Source: Methylolobus aquaticus (lineage in GTDB: Bacteria > Pseudomonadota > Gammaproteobacteria > Methylococcales > Methylococcaceae). Taken from it: a stretch of 64,000 bases of DNA. Positions 37,051 through 46,532 of this stretch are shown here, piece after piece (the first letter of the stretch is position 1; the number at the start of each line of letters is the position of its first letter). The stretch is from positions 47,013 through 111,012 of the forward strand of contig SEYW01000002.1 in the NCBI GenBank assembly GCA_004168015.1, written 5' to 3'. The translations under genes and the position numbers were made by a program. The notes under the pieces are model-generated. The model was not told the DNA's origin and did not search any database. It worked only from the letters and a program-made list of their open reading frames with translations.

Positions 37051-38601
37051 TCAGGCGGCGCCGGCCCGAGTCTCGTCGACGAAACGCTCGGTCGTGTCGT
37101 CCAGCGCGCGGCTCTTCCGCCCGCGCGACTGGTGGATGTAGAGATTCTTCATGTCCATCTTCGCCTCGGTGCGAGGCGGCGGAGGCGCCATCTCGTATTT
37201 GACCGGCCGGGCGTGGTCAGCCATCTGCAGCGCGGGGTTAAACACGCTGTTGAATTTCCAAAGGCTCTTCAGGAAGTTGGTTTGCCCGCGCAACAGGTGG
37301 CGGCCGACGATCCGCGCCGTTCCCTTCAGCGATTCCCAGCCCAGGTGCTTCATGTTGAGTACCTGTTGCGTCTTGACCAGTTCCTCGTAGAACTCGTTCA
37401 GCGGCAGTCGGGTCGGCAATACGGCGTGCTGGATATCGAACATGCGGTAGTCGCGCGTGGTCAGCGGGCGCGATTCGGTCAGCCAGGTCTCTGTGCCCGG
37501 ATAGGGGGTATTGACGCTGATGTTGACGATTTCGGGGATTTCCATGCACCACTCGCGGATGACCTTAAAGCGGTCACGATCCCAATCGGGGTCCGCAATG
37601 ATGTTGATCGCAACCGTGATGCCCAGCGAGCGGGCGAATTCCAGCGCTTCGAAGTTCCTACCCAGGCTCACCCGCTTGCGAAATTTGGTCAGCCCTTCTT
37701 CGTCGATGGCCTCGACCCCCAGAAACATGTATTCCATGCCGAGGCGTTTCCAGAGCTTGAACACCTCCTTGTTCCGCAGCAGTACGTCGCCCCGGGTTTC
37801 CAGGTAGTACTCCTTCTTGATGCCGCGTCGCGCGATCGCCTCGCCGATCTCCAGGCCGTGTTTGTCCTGGATGAAGGCCACGTCATCGACGATGAATACG
37901 CCCGGTTCGCGGACGCGCGCCAATTCGTCTACGGCCTTGTCAGGACTCATGACCCTATAGCTGCGCCCGTAAAAGGTCCAGGCGCTGCAGAACGCGCAGT
38001 CCCAGGGACAGCCGCGGGTGAATTCGATCGATGCGCAGGGATCGAGCGTGCCCAGGAAATACTTGCGGCGGTTTCTGATCAGGTCGCGCGCCGGCCGGAT
38101 GTTTTCGAGATCGGCGACGAAGCCGGGTGGAGGACCCTCCCCATCCAGCGTCACGGCGCCCGGCACCGAGCTCACGTTCCGCCGGTCGTGCTCGATGGCT
38201 TCGAGCAGCAGCGGCAGGCCGGACTCGCCCTCGCCCTTGAGGATGCAGTCGATCTTGCCCTCGCCGTGTTTCAGTAGCTCATGAGCGGTGAACGAGGCGC
38301 TGTGCCCGCCGATGAAGATGAAGCTGTGGGGCAGCAAGTCCTTGGCGGCCTTGGCCAGATCGATCACCTCGGGGACGTTGGCGAGATAGTTCAGCGAGAA
38401 GGCGACGATGTCGGGTTCCCAGTCCCGGAGTTCTCGCGCGAAATCCTGGTGCGTTTCGACCTGCAAGTCCAAAAGCCGTACCTGATGCCCGGCCCGGCGT
38501 GCGGTCTCGGCGACGAGTTCGAGTCCGAGCGGCTCCAGGCGCAGGAAAATCTTCGTGTACATCAGCGGACTGGGGTGAACGGCCAGGAATTTCATGGGCA
38601 T
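37051..38601 (-). CDS. hpnR: B12-binding radical SAM enzyme, hopanoid C-3 methylase HpnR
   Basis: 516 aa, matching the length of Methylococcus-type HpnR. The N-terminal cobalamin-binding domain (MKFLAVHPSPLMYTKIFLRL, then FIGGHSASFTAHELL) is followed by a radical SAM domain with CxxxCxxC in TRGCPWDCAFCSAWTFYGR. The C-terminal region includes ISVNTPYPGTETW and IQHAVLPTRLPL. The close match of these blocks to HpnR as I know it supports methylation of hopanoids at C-3, which in Methylococcus supports late-stationary survival. No other hopanoid gene is in the window. A start two codons later is equally possible. Confidence 0.82.
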   Translation of the reverse strand: MPMKFLAVHPSPLMYTKIFLRLEPLGLELVAETARRAGHQVRLLDLQVETHQDFARELRDWEPDIVAFSLNYLANVPEVIDLAKAAKDLLPHSFIFIGGHSASFTAHELLKHGEGKIDCILKGEGESGLPLLLEAIEHDRRNVSSVPGAVTLDGEGPPPGFVADLENIRPARDLIRNRRKYFLGTLDPCASIEFTRGCPWDCAFCSAWTFYGRSYRVMSPDKAVDELARVREPGVFIVDDVAFIQDKHGLEIGEAIARRGIKKEYYLETRGDVLLRNKEVFKLWKRLGMEYMFLGVEAIDEEGLTKFRKRVSLGRNFEALEFARSLGITVAINIIADPDWDRDRFKVIREWCMEIPEIVNISVNTPYPGTETWLTESRPLTTRDYRMFDIQHAVLPTRLPLNEFYEELVKTQQVLNMKHLGWESLKGTARIVGRHLLRGQTNFLKSLWKFNSVFNPALQMADHARPVKYEMAPPPPRTEAKMDMKNLYIHQSRGRKSRALDDTTERFVDETRAGAA

Positions 38602-38703
38602 GGTCTCGCGTCAGTGGGTTCCTCGCAGTGGGGCAGGCCGTGCCCGGCATGGCCTGCAGGGTGGATGGTTTCGGTCCGCCCCTAAAAACAATCTACCCAA
38701 TCA

Positions 38704-38739
38704 CAAAAAAAAAGCCAGCCCCCCGACAGGGGCTGGCTT
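38704..38739 (-). terminator. Intrinsic terminator of the di-haem peroxidase gene
   Basis: Read on the minus strand, the 11-bp stem AAGCCAGCCCC pairs with GGGGCTGGCTT around a 6-nt loop and is followed directly by a run of T. It lies 25 bp after the peroxidase stop and is the clearest Rho-independent terminator on this strand in the window. Confidence 0.9.
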
Positions 38740-38763
38740 CGTCGTCGCTGTGGACGGTGAGAT

Positions 38764-39807
38764 TTATTCGTAGGCGAAGGTCTTGTTCGGGTAGTCCGGG
38801 AGATGGGGCATCGCCTGGCTCGGGAACTGACCGGTCAAGGCGTTCAGGAAGGCGACGATATCGTTCACCTGCTGTTCGCTGAGATCCTTGTTCAGCTGGG
38901 TCTTGCCCATGACCTGAACCGCGGTCGGCAGGTCCATGACCTTGCCGTTATGGAAGTAAGGTGCGGTCAGCGCGATGTTGCGCAGCGTCGGCACCTTGTA
39001 GAAGTGCTTGTCCGCTTCGTTCTTGGTCACCTCGGCCCGTCCGATATCCTTTTCGAAACCGTACTTGGCTTCCAGAGCGGCATCGGGGAAGGTCGGGAAC
39101 TTCATGAAGAAACCCGTGCCCTCGGCCTGTGTCGGACCGTTGAACGCCGGCCCGCTGTGGCAACTGACGCAACCCACCTCGGCAAAGGTGTTCATGCCGC
39201 GAACCTGCTGCTCGGTCAGCACACCGGTCTTGCCACTGACGTGCTGGTCATACGGGCTGTTGGGTGTGATCAGCGTCCGCTCATACGCGGCGATCGCCTT
39301 CGCTGCATTGTCGACGTTGATCGCGTCTGCGCTGCCGAAGGCTGCTGCAAAGCCTTGGCGGTAGCCGGGGATTTCCTTCAGCCGGGCAACGACGTCATCC
39401 CAGCTCTTCATGCCCATCTCGATGGGGTTCGTGACCGGGCCCTTGGCCTGGGCTTCCAGGCTATCCGCACGGCCGTCCCAGAACTGCACGGAGTTGAAGG
39501 CCGAGTTCCACACGGTCGGGGCGCTGCGTCCACCGACTTGCCCCTTGACCCCCACCGATCCGCCGCGGTTATCTTCGCCGCCAGCCATGACGTTGTGGCA
39601 GGAGTTGCAGGAAACCGTACCGCTGGATGACAGTCGCGGGTCCATGTAGAGCATCTTGCCCAGTTCGACCTTCGCGGGGGTGGTGGGATTGTCGGCCGGT
39701 TCCGGGGCCTTGGTCGGCAATGCCTGCCATTGGGCAGCCATGACTGCACCACTCACACCGGTCGCCGCCAAGGTTGCGGCAAGCCCGAAATATTTGAACT
39801 TCGACAT
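38764..39807 (-). CDS. Di-haem cytochrome c peroxidase (CcpA/MauG family)
   Basis: 347 aa from the ATG at 39807, set by GAGGAG upstream; an in-frame ATG 19 codons earlier has no such site. Signal peptide (KYFGLAATLAATGVSGAVMA), then two CxxCH haem c sites: SCNSCHNVMAGG and GCVSCHSGPAFNG. Motifs GRADSLEAQA and TLRNIALTAPYFHNGKVMDL are typical of CCP rather than MauG. Periplasmic reduction of hydrogen peroxide with electrons from cytochrome c or a cupredoxin. Monocistronic with its own terminator. Confidence 0.93.
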   Translation of the reverse strand: MSKFKYFGLAATLAATGVSGAVMAAQWQALPTKAPEPADNPTTPAKVELGKMLYMDPRLSSSGTVSCNSCHNVMAGGEDNRGGSVGVKGQVGGRSAPTVWNSAFNSVQFWDGRADSLEAQAKGPVTNPIEMGMKSWDDVVARLKEIPGYRQGFAAAFGSADAINVDNAAKAIAAYERTLITPNSPYDQHVSGKTGVLTEQQVRGMNTFAEVGCVSCHSGPAFNGPTQAEGTGFFMKFPTFPDAALEAKYGFEKDIGRAEVTKNEADKHFYKVPTLRNIALTAPYFHNGKVMDLPTAVQVMGKTQLNKDLSEQQVNDIVAFLNALTGQFPSQAMPHLPDYPNKTFAYE

Positions 39808-40050
39808 CTGTGACTCCTCAGGTTTAGACGTTACGCGACAGTCCGACATGCAAAGGACCGACAACGGTAAAGCGGCTTTCGTGGAGTGGCGCCAACCCCA
39901 TCGGATGGGCGCACCCCGACTTGCCCTGGCTGCGCCTTGCCGTCGGATCCCTCGTTCTTGTGATGTTCAGCGCGCATCTTATAGTGAATAAACCCGCCCA
40001 ATGCAACACGATCGGGTGGGCCTACCCTGCTGGATGGGCCACTCTGCGGC

Positions 40051-40293
40051 TCAGTGCTTGGTGGCGGGTGATTCGGCTGCAGCGACGAGATGCTTCGGGA
40101 TCGCGATCAGGTCGAAGGATTCCAGATAGCGGGCGACCAGTTCGGCGCTGACGTTAACTTGAACCTGTGGAGTGGGTACGTTGATCTCCTGACGACTCAG
40201 GCGCTCGATCCGGTTGGCCAGGATGCTGACACTGCAAATCACCCCAAGTCCGAACCCGACAGCCAGGAACAGCAGGTACATTAGGATATCCAT
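40051..40293 (-). CDS. Small single-pass membrane protein, unknown
   Basis: 80 aa. One N-terminal helix (MYLLFLAVGFGLGVICSVSI) followed by a short soluble tail (INVPTPQVQVNVSAELVARY). The Shine-Dalgarno is weak (AGAG). It resembles no family I know; the coding call rests on the coherent helix-plus-tail design and on the lack of any opposing gene. Confidence 0.5.
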   Translation of the reverse strand: MDILMYLLFLAVGFGLGVICSVSILANRIERLSRQEINVPTPQVQVNVSAELVARYLESFDLIAIPKHLVAAAESPATKH

Positions 40294-40550
40294 CGATGGT
40301 CACTCTCTTTTGCGGTCGTCGTGCCGTGTAGCGGCACTCTCGAGGTTTCGACCACCATTTCGTGGCGTCGACAGAACGCGTTTTCAAGTCCTGGCCTCGT
40401 CTCGGGGCATCGCGCCGCCCCGGTCGCTAGACTTAATGGCAACGCGCTTCGGCGGGGCTGATTTGTTTCCCGCAGCAGCCTTGGGCCGTACTGCGGCTCT
40501 AGCGTGTCATGATCCCCGAGCCGCCCATCGACGCGATGGCGAGAGTTCAC

Positions 40551-42518
40551 ATGAACATAAACGGATTGGCAGAAACGCTACGCGCGCATGACGCTTGGCG
40601 GCAGCGTCTGATCGAGTCGATCGAACGCTATCGCGTCTGGCTGCTCGTAGCAGGACTCGGGGGCGATGCCCTGCTGACGGAGCTGGATCGGATGCGGGAG
40701 ACGGTGGAGTCGGACGTCCTTACCGTGGCGTTCCTGGCCGAGTTCTCCCGGGGCAAGACCGAACTCATCAACGCGCTGTTCTTTGCGGATACCGGGCTGC
40801 GGTTGCTGCCGTCTTCGCCAGGGCGCACGACCATGTGCCCCACTGAAATTTTTTGCGATCCCAGTGGCGAAAGCTATATCAGACTGATCGGTATCGAAAC
40901 GCGTTTGTCCGTCGAGAACCTGAACGCGTTGAAGCGTGATCCCCGGTGTTGGCAGCAGATCCCGCTCAATGCCGGCTCGCCCCTGCAGATGCAGGAGGCG
41001 TTCCGCGCGTTGTCCGCCACGAAGCGGGTGCCGCGCCAGGAGGCGGAACGTCTCGGTCTATCTACCGAAGACGCATGTCACGCGTGCCCCGGCCCGGCGG
41101 ACGTCGTGGAAATTCCTTGTTGGCGGCATGCGCTGATCAGTTTTCCTCACCCTTTGTTGCAGCGCGGTCTGGTTGTCGTCGATACGCCGGGGCTCAATGC
41201 CCTCGGTACGGAACCGGAGCTGACTCTCAGTCTCCTGCCCAGGGCGCAGGCTGTGGTGTTTGTCGTCGCGGCGGACAGCGGCGTCAGCAAGAGCGATATG
41301 GATGTTTGGCGCTGTCATGTCAGGGGTGAGCGGCAGACGCGGCGCAAGGGGCTCATTGTTGTGCTCAACAAGATCGATTCGGTCTGGGACGAGTTGAATA
41401 CCGAAACGGAACTCGAGGCCATGCTTCAGCAGCAGGTGGAGAGCACTGCCCGTACGCTGAACGTGGAATCTCGCGAGGTCTTTCCGATCTCGGCCAAGCA
41501 GGGTCTGTTGGCCAAGATCCGGGGCGATGGTTCCTTGCTGAGACGATCGCGCTTGATGAGCCTCGAGCGTTATCTGGCGGACAACATTGTGCGTATACGT
41601 CAGGAAATACTGGTTGAGAATGTTGTGCGGGTCCTGGCTCGCGAGTTGGAGCAGTGGCGTGCGATCGTTAACGAGCGCGCGCAGAGCCTTGACGGGCAAC
41701 TCGCCGAACTTCGTGAACTGGGGTTGCGGAACGATGCCTTCAGCCGCCGTTTGCTGGAGCAGGCTCAAGCTGAGCAAGCGGCCTACGCCACGGCGGTGGA
41801 GGCGCTGACGAAGGATGTTCGGACCTTTTCGGAGACAGCTCAATCGCTACAGGAGGTCGTGGCGCCGGGACGTATCCAGGCCATCGTCGACCGAACCCGG
41901 CGCAGCATGTCCGACAGTCTGACCACGTTCGGCATGAAGACCGCGATGAAACAAGTGCTGGAAGAACTGCGCGGCGCGCTCGGGTCGGCCGCCGAGAAGG
42001 GCGAAGGAGCCGGCGTCCTGGTCGGCGCGATCTTCTCCCAGTTCGTCGCCGACCCTGCCTTGGGGGAGTTGAAGCCGGCCGAGTTCTCGATGGAGGCCTA
42101 TCAGACCGAACTGGAGGAGATCTTCGAACAGGGCGAGCAGTTTCGCGCGAGCGCGTCTTCGACGTCGATGTACCAGACCGTCGTCATCAGCCGCCTTTAC
42201 GGTACGCTGATCGCGCGGGCTCAAGTCCTGTTTCAGCTGGCATATGACGAATCCTCGGCGTGGGCCGCCACGGTTTTCGTGCCGCTACTCGAGCGCCTGC
42301 GGGAGCGCAGACTTTCGATCGAAGGCCGTGTCGACATGTACCGGAAGGTGCACGAGCGTGCCGAAGCTCTTGATACGGAGATTACCGCTCTGAGCACCGC
42401 GCTGGACGACACCCGCGCCCAATTGGATGAACTCGCCGAGATCCGGCGTCTCACTGCCGCTGTTGAACGGTCTCTTGGCGGCGGACCGGTCGAGGCAGAC
42501 TCCGCCGCTGACGCGTAG
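40551..42518 (+). CDS. Dynamin-family large GTPase
   Basis: 655 aa from the ATG at 40551, favoured by GAGAG 5 nt upstream; ATGs at 40509 and 40536 lack a site. The GTPase motifs are G1 AEFSRGKTELINAL (~63-76; Ala replaces the first Gly of GxxxxGKT), G2 Thr in GRTTMCPTE, G3 VVDTPGLNA and G4 VLNKID. Helical stalk and coiled-coil regions follow (~365-655), with a hydrophobic stretch (GAGVLVGAIFSQFVA) that could be a membrane paddle. Bacterial dynamins remodel or guard membranes, and some act in phage defence. No second dynamin gene adjoins it. Confidence 0.87.
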   Translation: MNINGLAETLRAHDAWRQRLIESIERYRVWLLVAGLGGDALLTELDRMRETVESDVLTVAFLAEFSRGKTELINALFFADTGLRLLPSSPGRTTMCPTEIFCDPSGESYIRLIGIETRLSVENLNALKRDPRCWQQIPLNAGSPLQMQEAFRALSATKRVPRQEAERLGLSTEDACHACPGPADVVEIPCWRHALISFPHPLLQRGLVVVDTPGLNALGTEPELTLSLLPRAQAVVFVVAADSGVSKSDMDVWRCHVRGERQTRRKGLIVVLNKIDSVWDELNTETELEAMLQQQVESTARTLNVESREVFPISAKQGLLAKIRGDGSLLRRSRLMSLERYLADNIVRIRQEILVENVVRVLARELEQWRAIVNERAQSLDGQLAELRELGLRNDAFSRRLLEQAQAEQAAYATAVEALTKDVRTFSETAQSLQEVVAPGRIQAIVDRTRRSMSDSLTTFGMKTAMKQVLEELRGALGSAAEKGEGAGVLVGAIFSQFVADPALGELKPAEFSMEAYQTELEEIFEQGEQFRASASSTSMYQTVVISRLYGTLIARAQVLFQLAYDESSAWAATVFVPLLERLRERRLSIEGRVDMYRKVHERAEALDTEITALSTALDDTRAQLDELAEIRRLTAAVERSLGGGPVEADSAADA

Positions 42519-43036
42519 CCGGGCCCGCCGACCTGCCGTTAGGTGTCGATCGGGTCGCTGAGGCCTGGGACAACAGCCACCCCCGCCGAGCGACCATCCT
42601 CTTTTTGCCGTGGCTCGACTGATAGATCCTCCAGATCGTCGTCATCACAAGCGAGCCGGGGCCGCCGCCACAGATGAAGGCAGGCCGAAGGGGCCAGGCT
42701 GTGGCCCGACGCCGTAGCCCATTCCGGCATTCATCCTCACCGACTGCCAAGCCCGGAGCGGACGCTCGCTCGAACCTTGTCCGTCCGACCTGTCTCGGTC
42801 GTTTCAGCAACGTTAATAAGTCCGTGATTTGACTCAGTAGTGGGGTATTTCGCGACGCCGAAAAGAACCCGGCTGGAATGGATGGCGCGGATCCAGGGGG
42901 CTCTGCTCATGGCACGTTTATTGTGAACGTAAATCACGGATCGCTCGACCGTTGTGCCGGAGCTCCGCGCTGGGCACATCCGCTATCGATCCGACATGGA
43001 AACTCCATATTAGCCAAGACACACGAGATCAAGCTT
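42519..43036. other. Intergenic region, no supported gene
   Basis: About 520 bp. Short frames on both strands have no recognisable products. The promoter of the secreted protein at 43037 should lie near the right end, but no confident hexamers were found. Confidence 0.4.
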
Positions 43037-43720
43037 ATGAAATTCAATCTGCGAACGACGATTGCCGCCTTGATGGCCGGTTCGGCCCTGGCTTCCGGTG
43101 CGGCGAATGCGATCAGCGTCACCGACCTGGGCTCCGTGCCCGCCGCAAAGAATGGTTCGATTGCCCTGACCGGAACGGCTCCGGTGTACGCGTGGGACGG
43201 TCAGAACGGTATCACCCCGGACTGTGGTTGGGCCCACAACAGCAAGTGGTATACGTTTACGGTGCCGTGGAATGCCACCGTACAGATTACGATGGGCACG
43301 GGATCGGACACGATGCATCCGGCTTTCTCCGTTTGGCAGACCAATGGCAGCTTTGTCGGCTCCAATCACCTCTCGCACGACTACAACCAGATCAGCCTGG
43401 AGGGGACCAGCAGCTTCCTGAAGCCGCAGACTCCGGGTGGCGACGGGGCAACGGCCTTCGTGGGTTATGCCAACTCCGGGATTCCGTTCACGAACTGCGA
43501 CGGGCAAGCCGTGAAGAAGGGCACGCCGACGCTGTCCCTGGTCGAGCCCGGCTCGACGGCGGCCTTCTCGAAGACGCTCAAGCCCGGTCAGTACCTGATC
43601 GTTTTGGGCGGTAGCTGCAACGCGGCTGATTGCGGCACGGGTGGCCCGGGACCGCATGGCTTCAACTACTCGCTCGACATCCGCAAGGCGCCGATTCTGC
43701 CGTTGCCGGTGGCCCCGTAG
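43037..43720 (+). CDS. Secreted protein, unknown
   Basis: 227 aa from the ATG at 43037, at the signal peptide MKFNLRTTIAALMAGSALAS (cleavage near GAANA). Mature part rich in Gly, Thr and Ser with Trp-containing blocks (WAHNSKWYTFTVPWNATVQI, MHPAFSVWQTNGSF) and three or four cysteines that could form disulfides. The layout suggests a beta-sandwich of the pre-peptidase C-terminal or carbohydrate-binding kind. No catalytic motif. It ends PILPLPVAP without a C-terminal membrane helix, so it is not a PEP-CTERM protein. Confidence 0.75.
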   Translation: MKFNLRTTIAALMAGSALASGAANAISVTDLGSVPAAKNGSIALTGTAPVYAWDGQNGITPDCGWAHNSKWYTFTVPWNATVQITMGTGSDTMHPAFSVWQTNGSFVGSNHLSHDYNQISLEGTSSFLKPQTPGGDGATAFVGYANSGIPFTNCDGQAVKKGTPTLSLVEPGSTAAFSKTLKPGQYLIVLGGSCNAADCGTGGPGPHGFNYSLDIRKAPILPLPVAP

Positions 43721-44042
43721 GGGACACTGCGCTCTGCGTCGCGGCAGGGAGCCGTATAAGTTTCGCTTCGGCCCAGACCTTATCCCAGCCGGGTGTGCGA
43801 CTCGCCTGGCTGGTCCGCTGGAAACGGGGTGCAGGGAAGCTCACCCATTGATAGGGTCGGGTCGAAGCCATCGATGAGGTTCCTTGATTGCGCCGTGCCG
43901 TTGTGCGGGGCCGAATCGCTCTCGATTTTCCCGCGCCGCTGGAACGGCCCGCTGATTCGACTGCCCCTTCCCGAAGGGCCCTTTCGGCCAGCCCTTGACC
44001 TCCCCGCACTGCGCCAGTCGGCGCGCCAGGCCTTGTGTCAGG
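43721..44042. other. Intergenic region between convergent genes
   Basis: 322 bp. It contains a nearly palindromic GC-rich stretch (CCGAAGGGCCCTTTCGG, 43975-43991) 50 bp from the stop of the DUF4239 gene. No gene is supported. Confidence 0.4.
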
Positions 44043-44855
44043 TCACGGGTGTCCGGCCAGTCTCGACATTTGCCCTTGCCTCAGCGCTTCGAACGCGGTC
44101 GGCTCGATACTGAGCTCGCCGACGAAAGGGTGATCCATCGCCACGATGAAGAAGATCATCAGGCCGATAAAGGTTGCGACCAGCCCGATCAGTAGCATGT
44201 GCGTTCGTAAGGGTTCGATGCGCAGCACGTAAAGCAGGATCATGTTCAGAATCGCGCCGGCCAGCACGATGCCCCAGAGGATGGGCGGGAGCCCGTTGCC
44301 GATACTGGAAATCCGGTCTCTACGCAGCTCAAACATGACATTGAACTGCTCGATTGCCTCGCCAAACAGCACCGACTCACGTTCCGTCCGCGGCTCAAAC
44401 TCAACGAGGCGCTTCTGGAAAGCGTTGATGCGTGAGTCCGCGTCGACGGGCACGCGGCCCTTGCGGTGTTCGGGCCAGGCGCGATCGATCACGAAATCGA
44501 GATAGTCGCGGAGCAGCGCCCGCAGTTCCACGGATGCCGGTTCAGGCAGCGCGGACACATCGCGGTCCAGGGCCGACAGCGCCGACGCCTCATGCATGAT
44601 CAGATCCTCCGATGCGTCGAAGTTGTCCCAGGTGGCGACGGCAATCAGCCCGAGTGTGATGCCGTAGAACACCCCGTATGAGCCTATGATCGCGCCCACG
44701 GCTTCATTGTGGTCTTCGAGCGCTTGGGAAAAGAAGCGCCGCACAAACCGTCGAGACACCCGTTGGCCGAGGATCGAGCCCCCGGTGAACAGGGCCAGGA
44801 TCAGCAGACAGAGCAGCCAGTTCGGCAGGTCGTAAAGCCAGTAAATCTGCAGCAT
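44043..44855 (-). CDS. DUF4239 (bestrophin-like) membrane protein
   Basis: 270 aa. Two N-terminal helices (LPNWLLCLLILALFTGGSIL and VGAIIGSYGVFYGITLGLIA), a long soluble central part (ASALSALDRDVSALPEPASV onward), and two C-terminal helices (LPPILWGIVLAGAILNMILL and MLLIGLVATFIGLMIFFIVA). The final MDHPFVGELSIEPTAFE is the family ending. The fold has been compared with bestrophin channels; the function is unknown. Confidence 0.85.
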   Translation of the reverse strand: MLQIYWLYDLPNWLLCLLILALFTGGSILGQRVSRRFVRRFFSQALEDHNEAVGAIIGSYGVFYGITLGLIAVATWDNFDASEDLIMHEASALSALDRDVSALPEPASVELRALLRDYLDFVIDRAWPEHRKGRVPVDADSRINAFQKRLVEFEPRTERESVLFGEAIEQFNVMFELRRDRISSIGNGLPPILWGIVLAGAILNMILLYVLRIEPLRTHMLLIGLVATFIGLMIFFIVAMDHPFVGELSIEPTAFEALRQGQMSRLAGHP

Positions 44856-45449
44856 GAGGAGTCGGGCCCGTAATTGTGTCTGGACAACGGCGCAGGGTAG
44901 GGCCTGCCAAGGCAGGGAGGTAATCCCGGAGCTTATCGAATTCTTGGCGTTGGCACAGCCTTTGGGTCAGCGCTTGCGGGGCATGATCGGCGCGGACCAA
45001 GCCGCTGCCGCTGTGTGCTGTTGGACCCTCTCTTCATCCCGCGGTCATCCGATGGGAGTCACCGGCGGGCTCTCGCCGCACAGTACAAGCTCCGCGAAGC
45101 GGAACCGAGCGGACGGCAAACGCAGCGATTGCTCGGACGGATATCGGGTTCCCGCAAAAGCGCTAAGTAAGCGTACGGATCCAACGCGCGATAAATTTGG
45201 TCTACCTTCACCTACCAACACGACGCGCAGAATCGTTCGCCAGAAAACCTGCGGTGGGGCACCGGGGGGGCAAAGCATCCCGGGGGCCGTGGCCCGGCGA
45301 TCATGTCATGCAAATCGACAATCCGCACTTTGGAACATCTTCGCGTTGCGTGCAAACTCCATGGCGGCCCCGCCGGATCGCGTCGTGCTCCAGGGGGAGG
45401 GGCTTCGTCCGCATTCGGCGCAAGCGGTCGATTTCCGTGGGTTCATTGG
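44856..45449. other. Intergenic region, no supported gene
   Basis: About 590 bp between divergent genes. The ATG at 45303 is in frame with the FemAB-like gene, but the added sequence is Gly/Arg-rich and unlike that family, so it is treated as upstream DNA. Nothing else was recognised. Confidence 0.4.
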
Positions 45450-46532
45450 ATGGGGACTTGCGAAGTGGTTGACGACTGCGTGAAGCGGAAGCAGAGCTGG
45501 GATGACTTCGTTGCCTGGGAGCCTTGTACCGGGTTCATGCAGTCGTCGTGGTGGTCGGATTTCATGGCATCGACCGGATGGGATCACTTCGGTATGGTGC
45601 TGCGGGACCGGGGAACTATCGTCGGCGGTGCGACGATCTGGAGATGGGCATACGACGCGGAACACTGCTTCTACTTCGTGCCGGAAGGGCCGGTGTTGAT
45701 GCAAGCGGACGCGATTGCCGATCAGGCGCAGGTTTTCCAGGCGTTCATGGGTTTCATTGACGAAAAGCGACGGCATGACACCTGCGTGGTGAGTCACCTC
45801 AGGATAGAGCCACCATGGGAAAGGCTACCGGCTTTTGTGCATGAATTTTGCGAGGTGGGCGAGTATTTTCATGTCCCCAGAGATACCTTGTTGATTGACC
45901 TGAAGCTCAGTGATACGGACATCCTCTCGCAGATGAAATCGAAAGGTCGCTACAACGTGGGTGTTGCGCGGAAACATGGCGTATCGATCGTTGAGGACAC
46001 CTCGGAACGCGGTGTACTCGACTTTTGCCAAATGCAGAACGAGATGTGTGAAAGAAAGGAAATCAAGGGGCACGGACTGGACTACTTCCAGAGGTTGATC
46101 CCTTTGCTGGCGCGAATGGGGCATGGTGCCGTCTATTTTGCAGAGTACCATGGCATCCGGTTGGCAGCAGCGGTGGTGATCATCTTCGGCAACGTGGCGA
46201 CCTATCTGTACGGCGCATCCCGGGCGACCCACCGCAACGTGATGGCGCCTTATCTCTTGCATTTTCACATCATGCAGGAGGCGAAGGCTCGCGGTTGCGA
46301 GATCTATGATCTATTCGGTATTTCTCCACAGCATGAAGGACAGAATGGCTGGACCAGCTTCAGTGAATTCAAGCGAAAACTCGGGGGGCGCGAGATGAGT
46401 TGGGTTCCGTCTCTGGATCATGTATACGATTCGGGCGCTTACGCCCACTATCAAGAGAGCCTTCAGGCGAAGCAGAACGCGTCAGTCGGCTTGCTCTCCA
46501 ATTCAGTGTTTCCAATCACGGAACGAACGTGA
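45450..46532 (+). CDS. FemAB/FemX-like GNAT-fold aminoacyl- or acyltransferase
   Basis: 360 aa from the ATG at 45450. The duplicated GNAT fold of FemA/FemB/FemX proteins is visible: GFMQSSWWSDFMASTGWDHF, TLLIDLKLSDTDILSQMKSK, GRYNVGVARKHGVSIVED, and in the second half LAAAVVIIFGNVATYLYGAS followed by YLLHFHIMQEAKARG and YDLFGISP. FemX-type enzymes add amino acids from tRNA to lipid II; Gram-negative relatives act in envelope or exopolysaccharide chemistry. Base composition is a little lower in GC than neighbours. It lies 522 bp upstream of the His-rich peptide on the same strand. Confidence 0.82.
   Translation: MGTCEVVDDCVKRKQSWDDFVAWEPCTGFMQSSWWSDFMASTGWDHFGMVLRDRGTIVGGATIWRWAYDAEHCFYFVPEGPVLMQADAIADQAQVFQAFMGFIDEKRRHDTCVVSHLRIEPPWERLPAFVHEFCEVGEYFHVPRDTLLIDLKLSDTDILSQMKSKGRYNVGVARKHGVSIVEDTSERGVLDFCQMQNEMCERKEIKGHGLDYFQRLIPLLARMGHGAVYFAEYHGIRLAAAVVIIFGNVATYLYGASRATHRNVMAPYLLHFHIMQEAKARGCEIYDLFGISPQHEGQNGWTSFSEFKRKLGGREMSWVPSLDHVYDSGAYAHYQESLQAKQNASVGLLSNSVFPITERT

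Noticed and set aside
36976..38277. 433-codon open frame on the plus strand
   Set aside because: It lies opposite hpnR, which has clear family motifs; the frame is the antisense shadow expected in GC-rich DNA and its translation (Val/Asp/Arg/Gln-rich) resembles no protein family.
43037..43720. PEP-CTERM/exosortase substrate
   Set aside because: The C-terminus PILPLPVAP lacks the PEP motif, membrane helix and basic tail.
44043..44855. A bestrophin chloride channel
   Set aside because: The protein has DUF4239 blocks; similarity to bestrophin is only in broad layout, so channel activity is not claimed.
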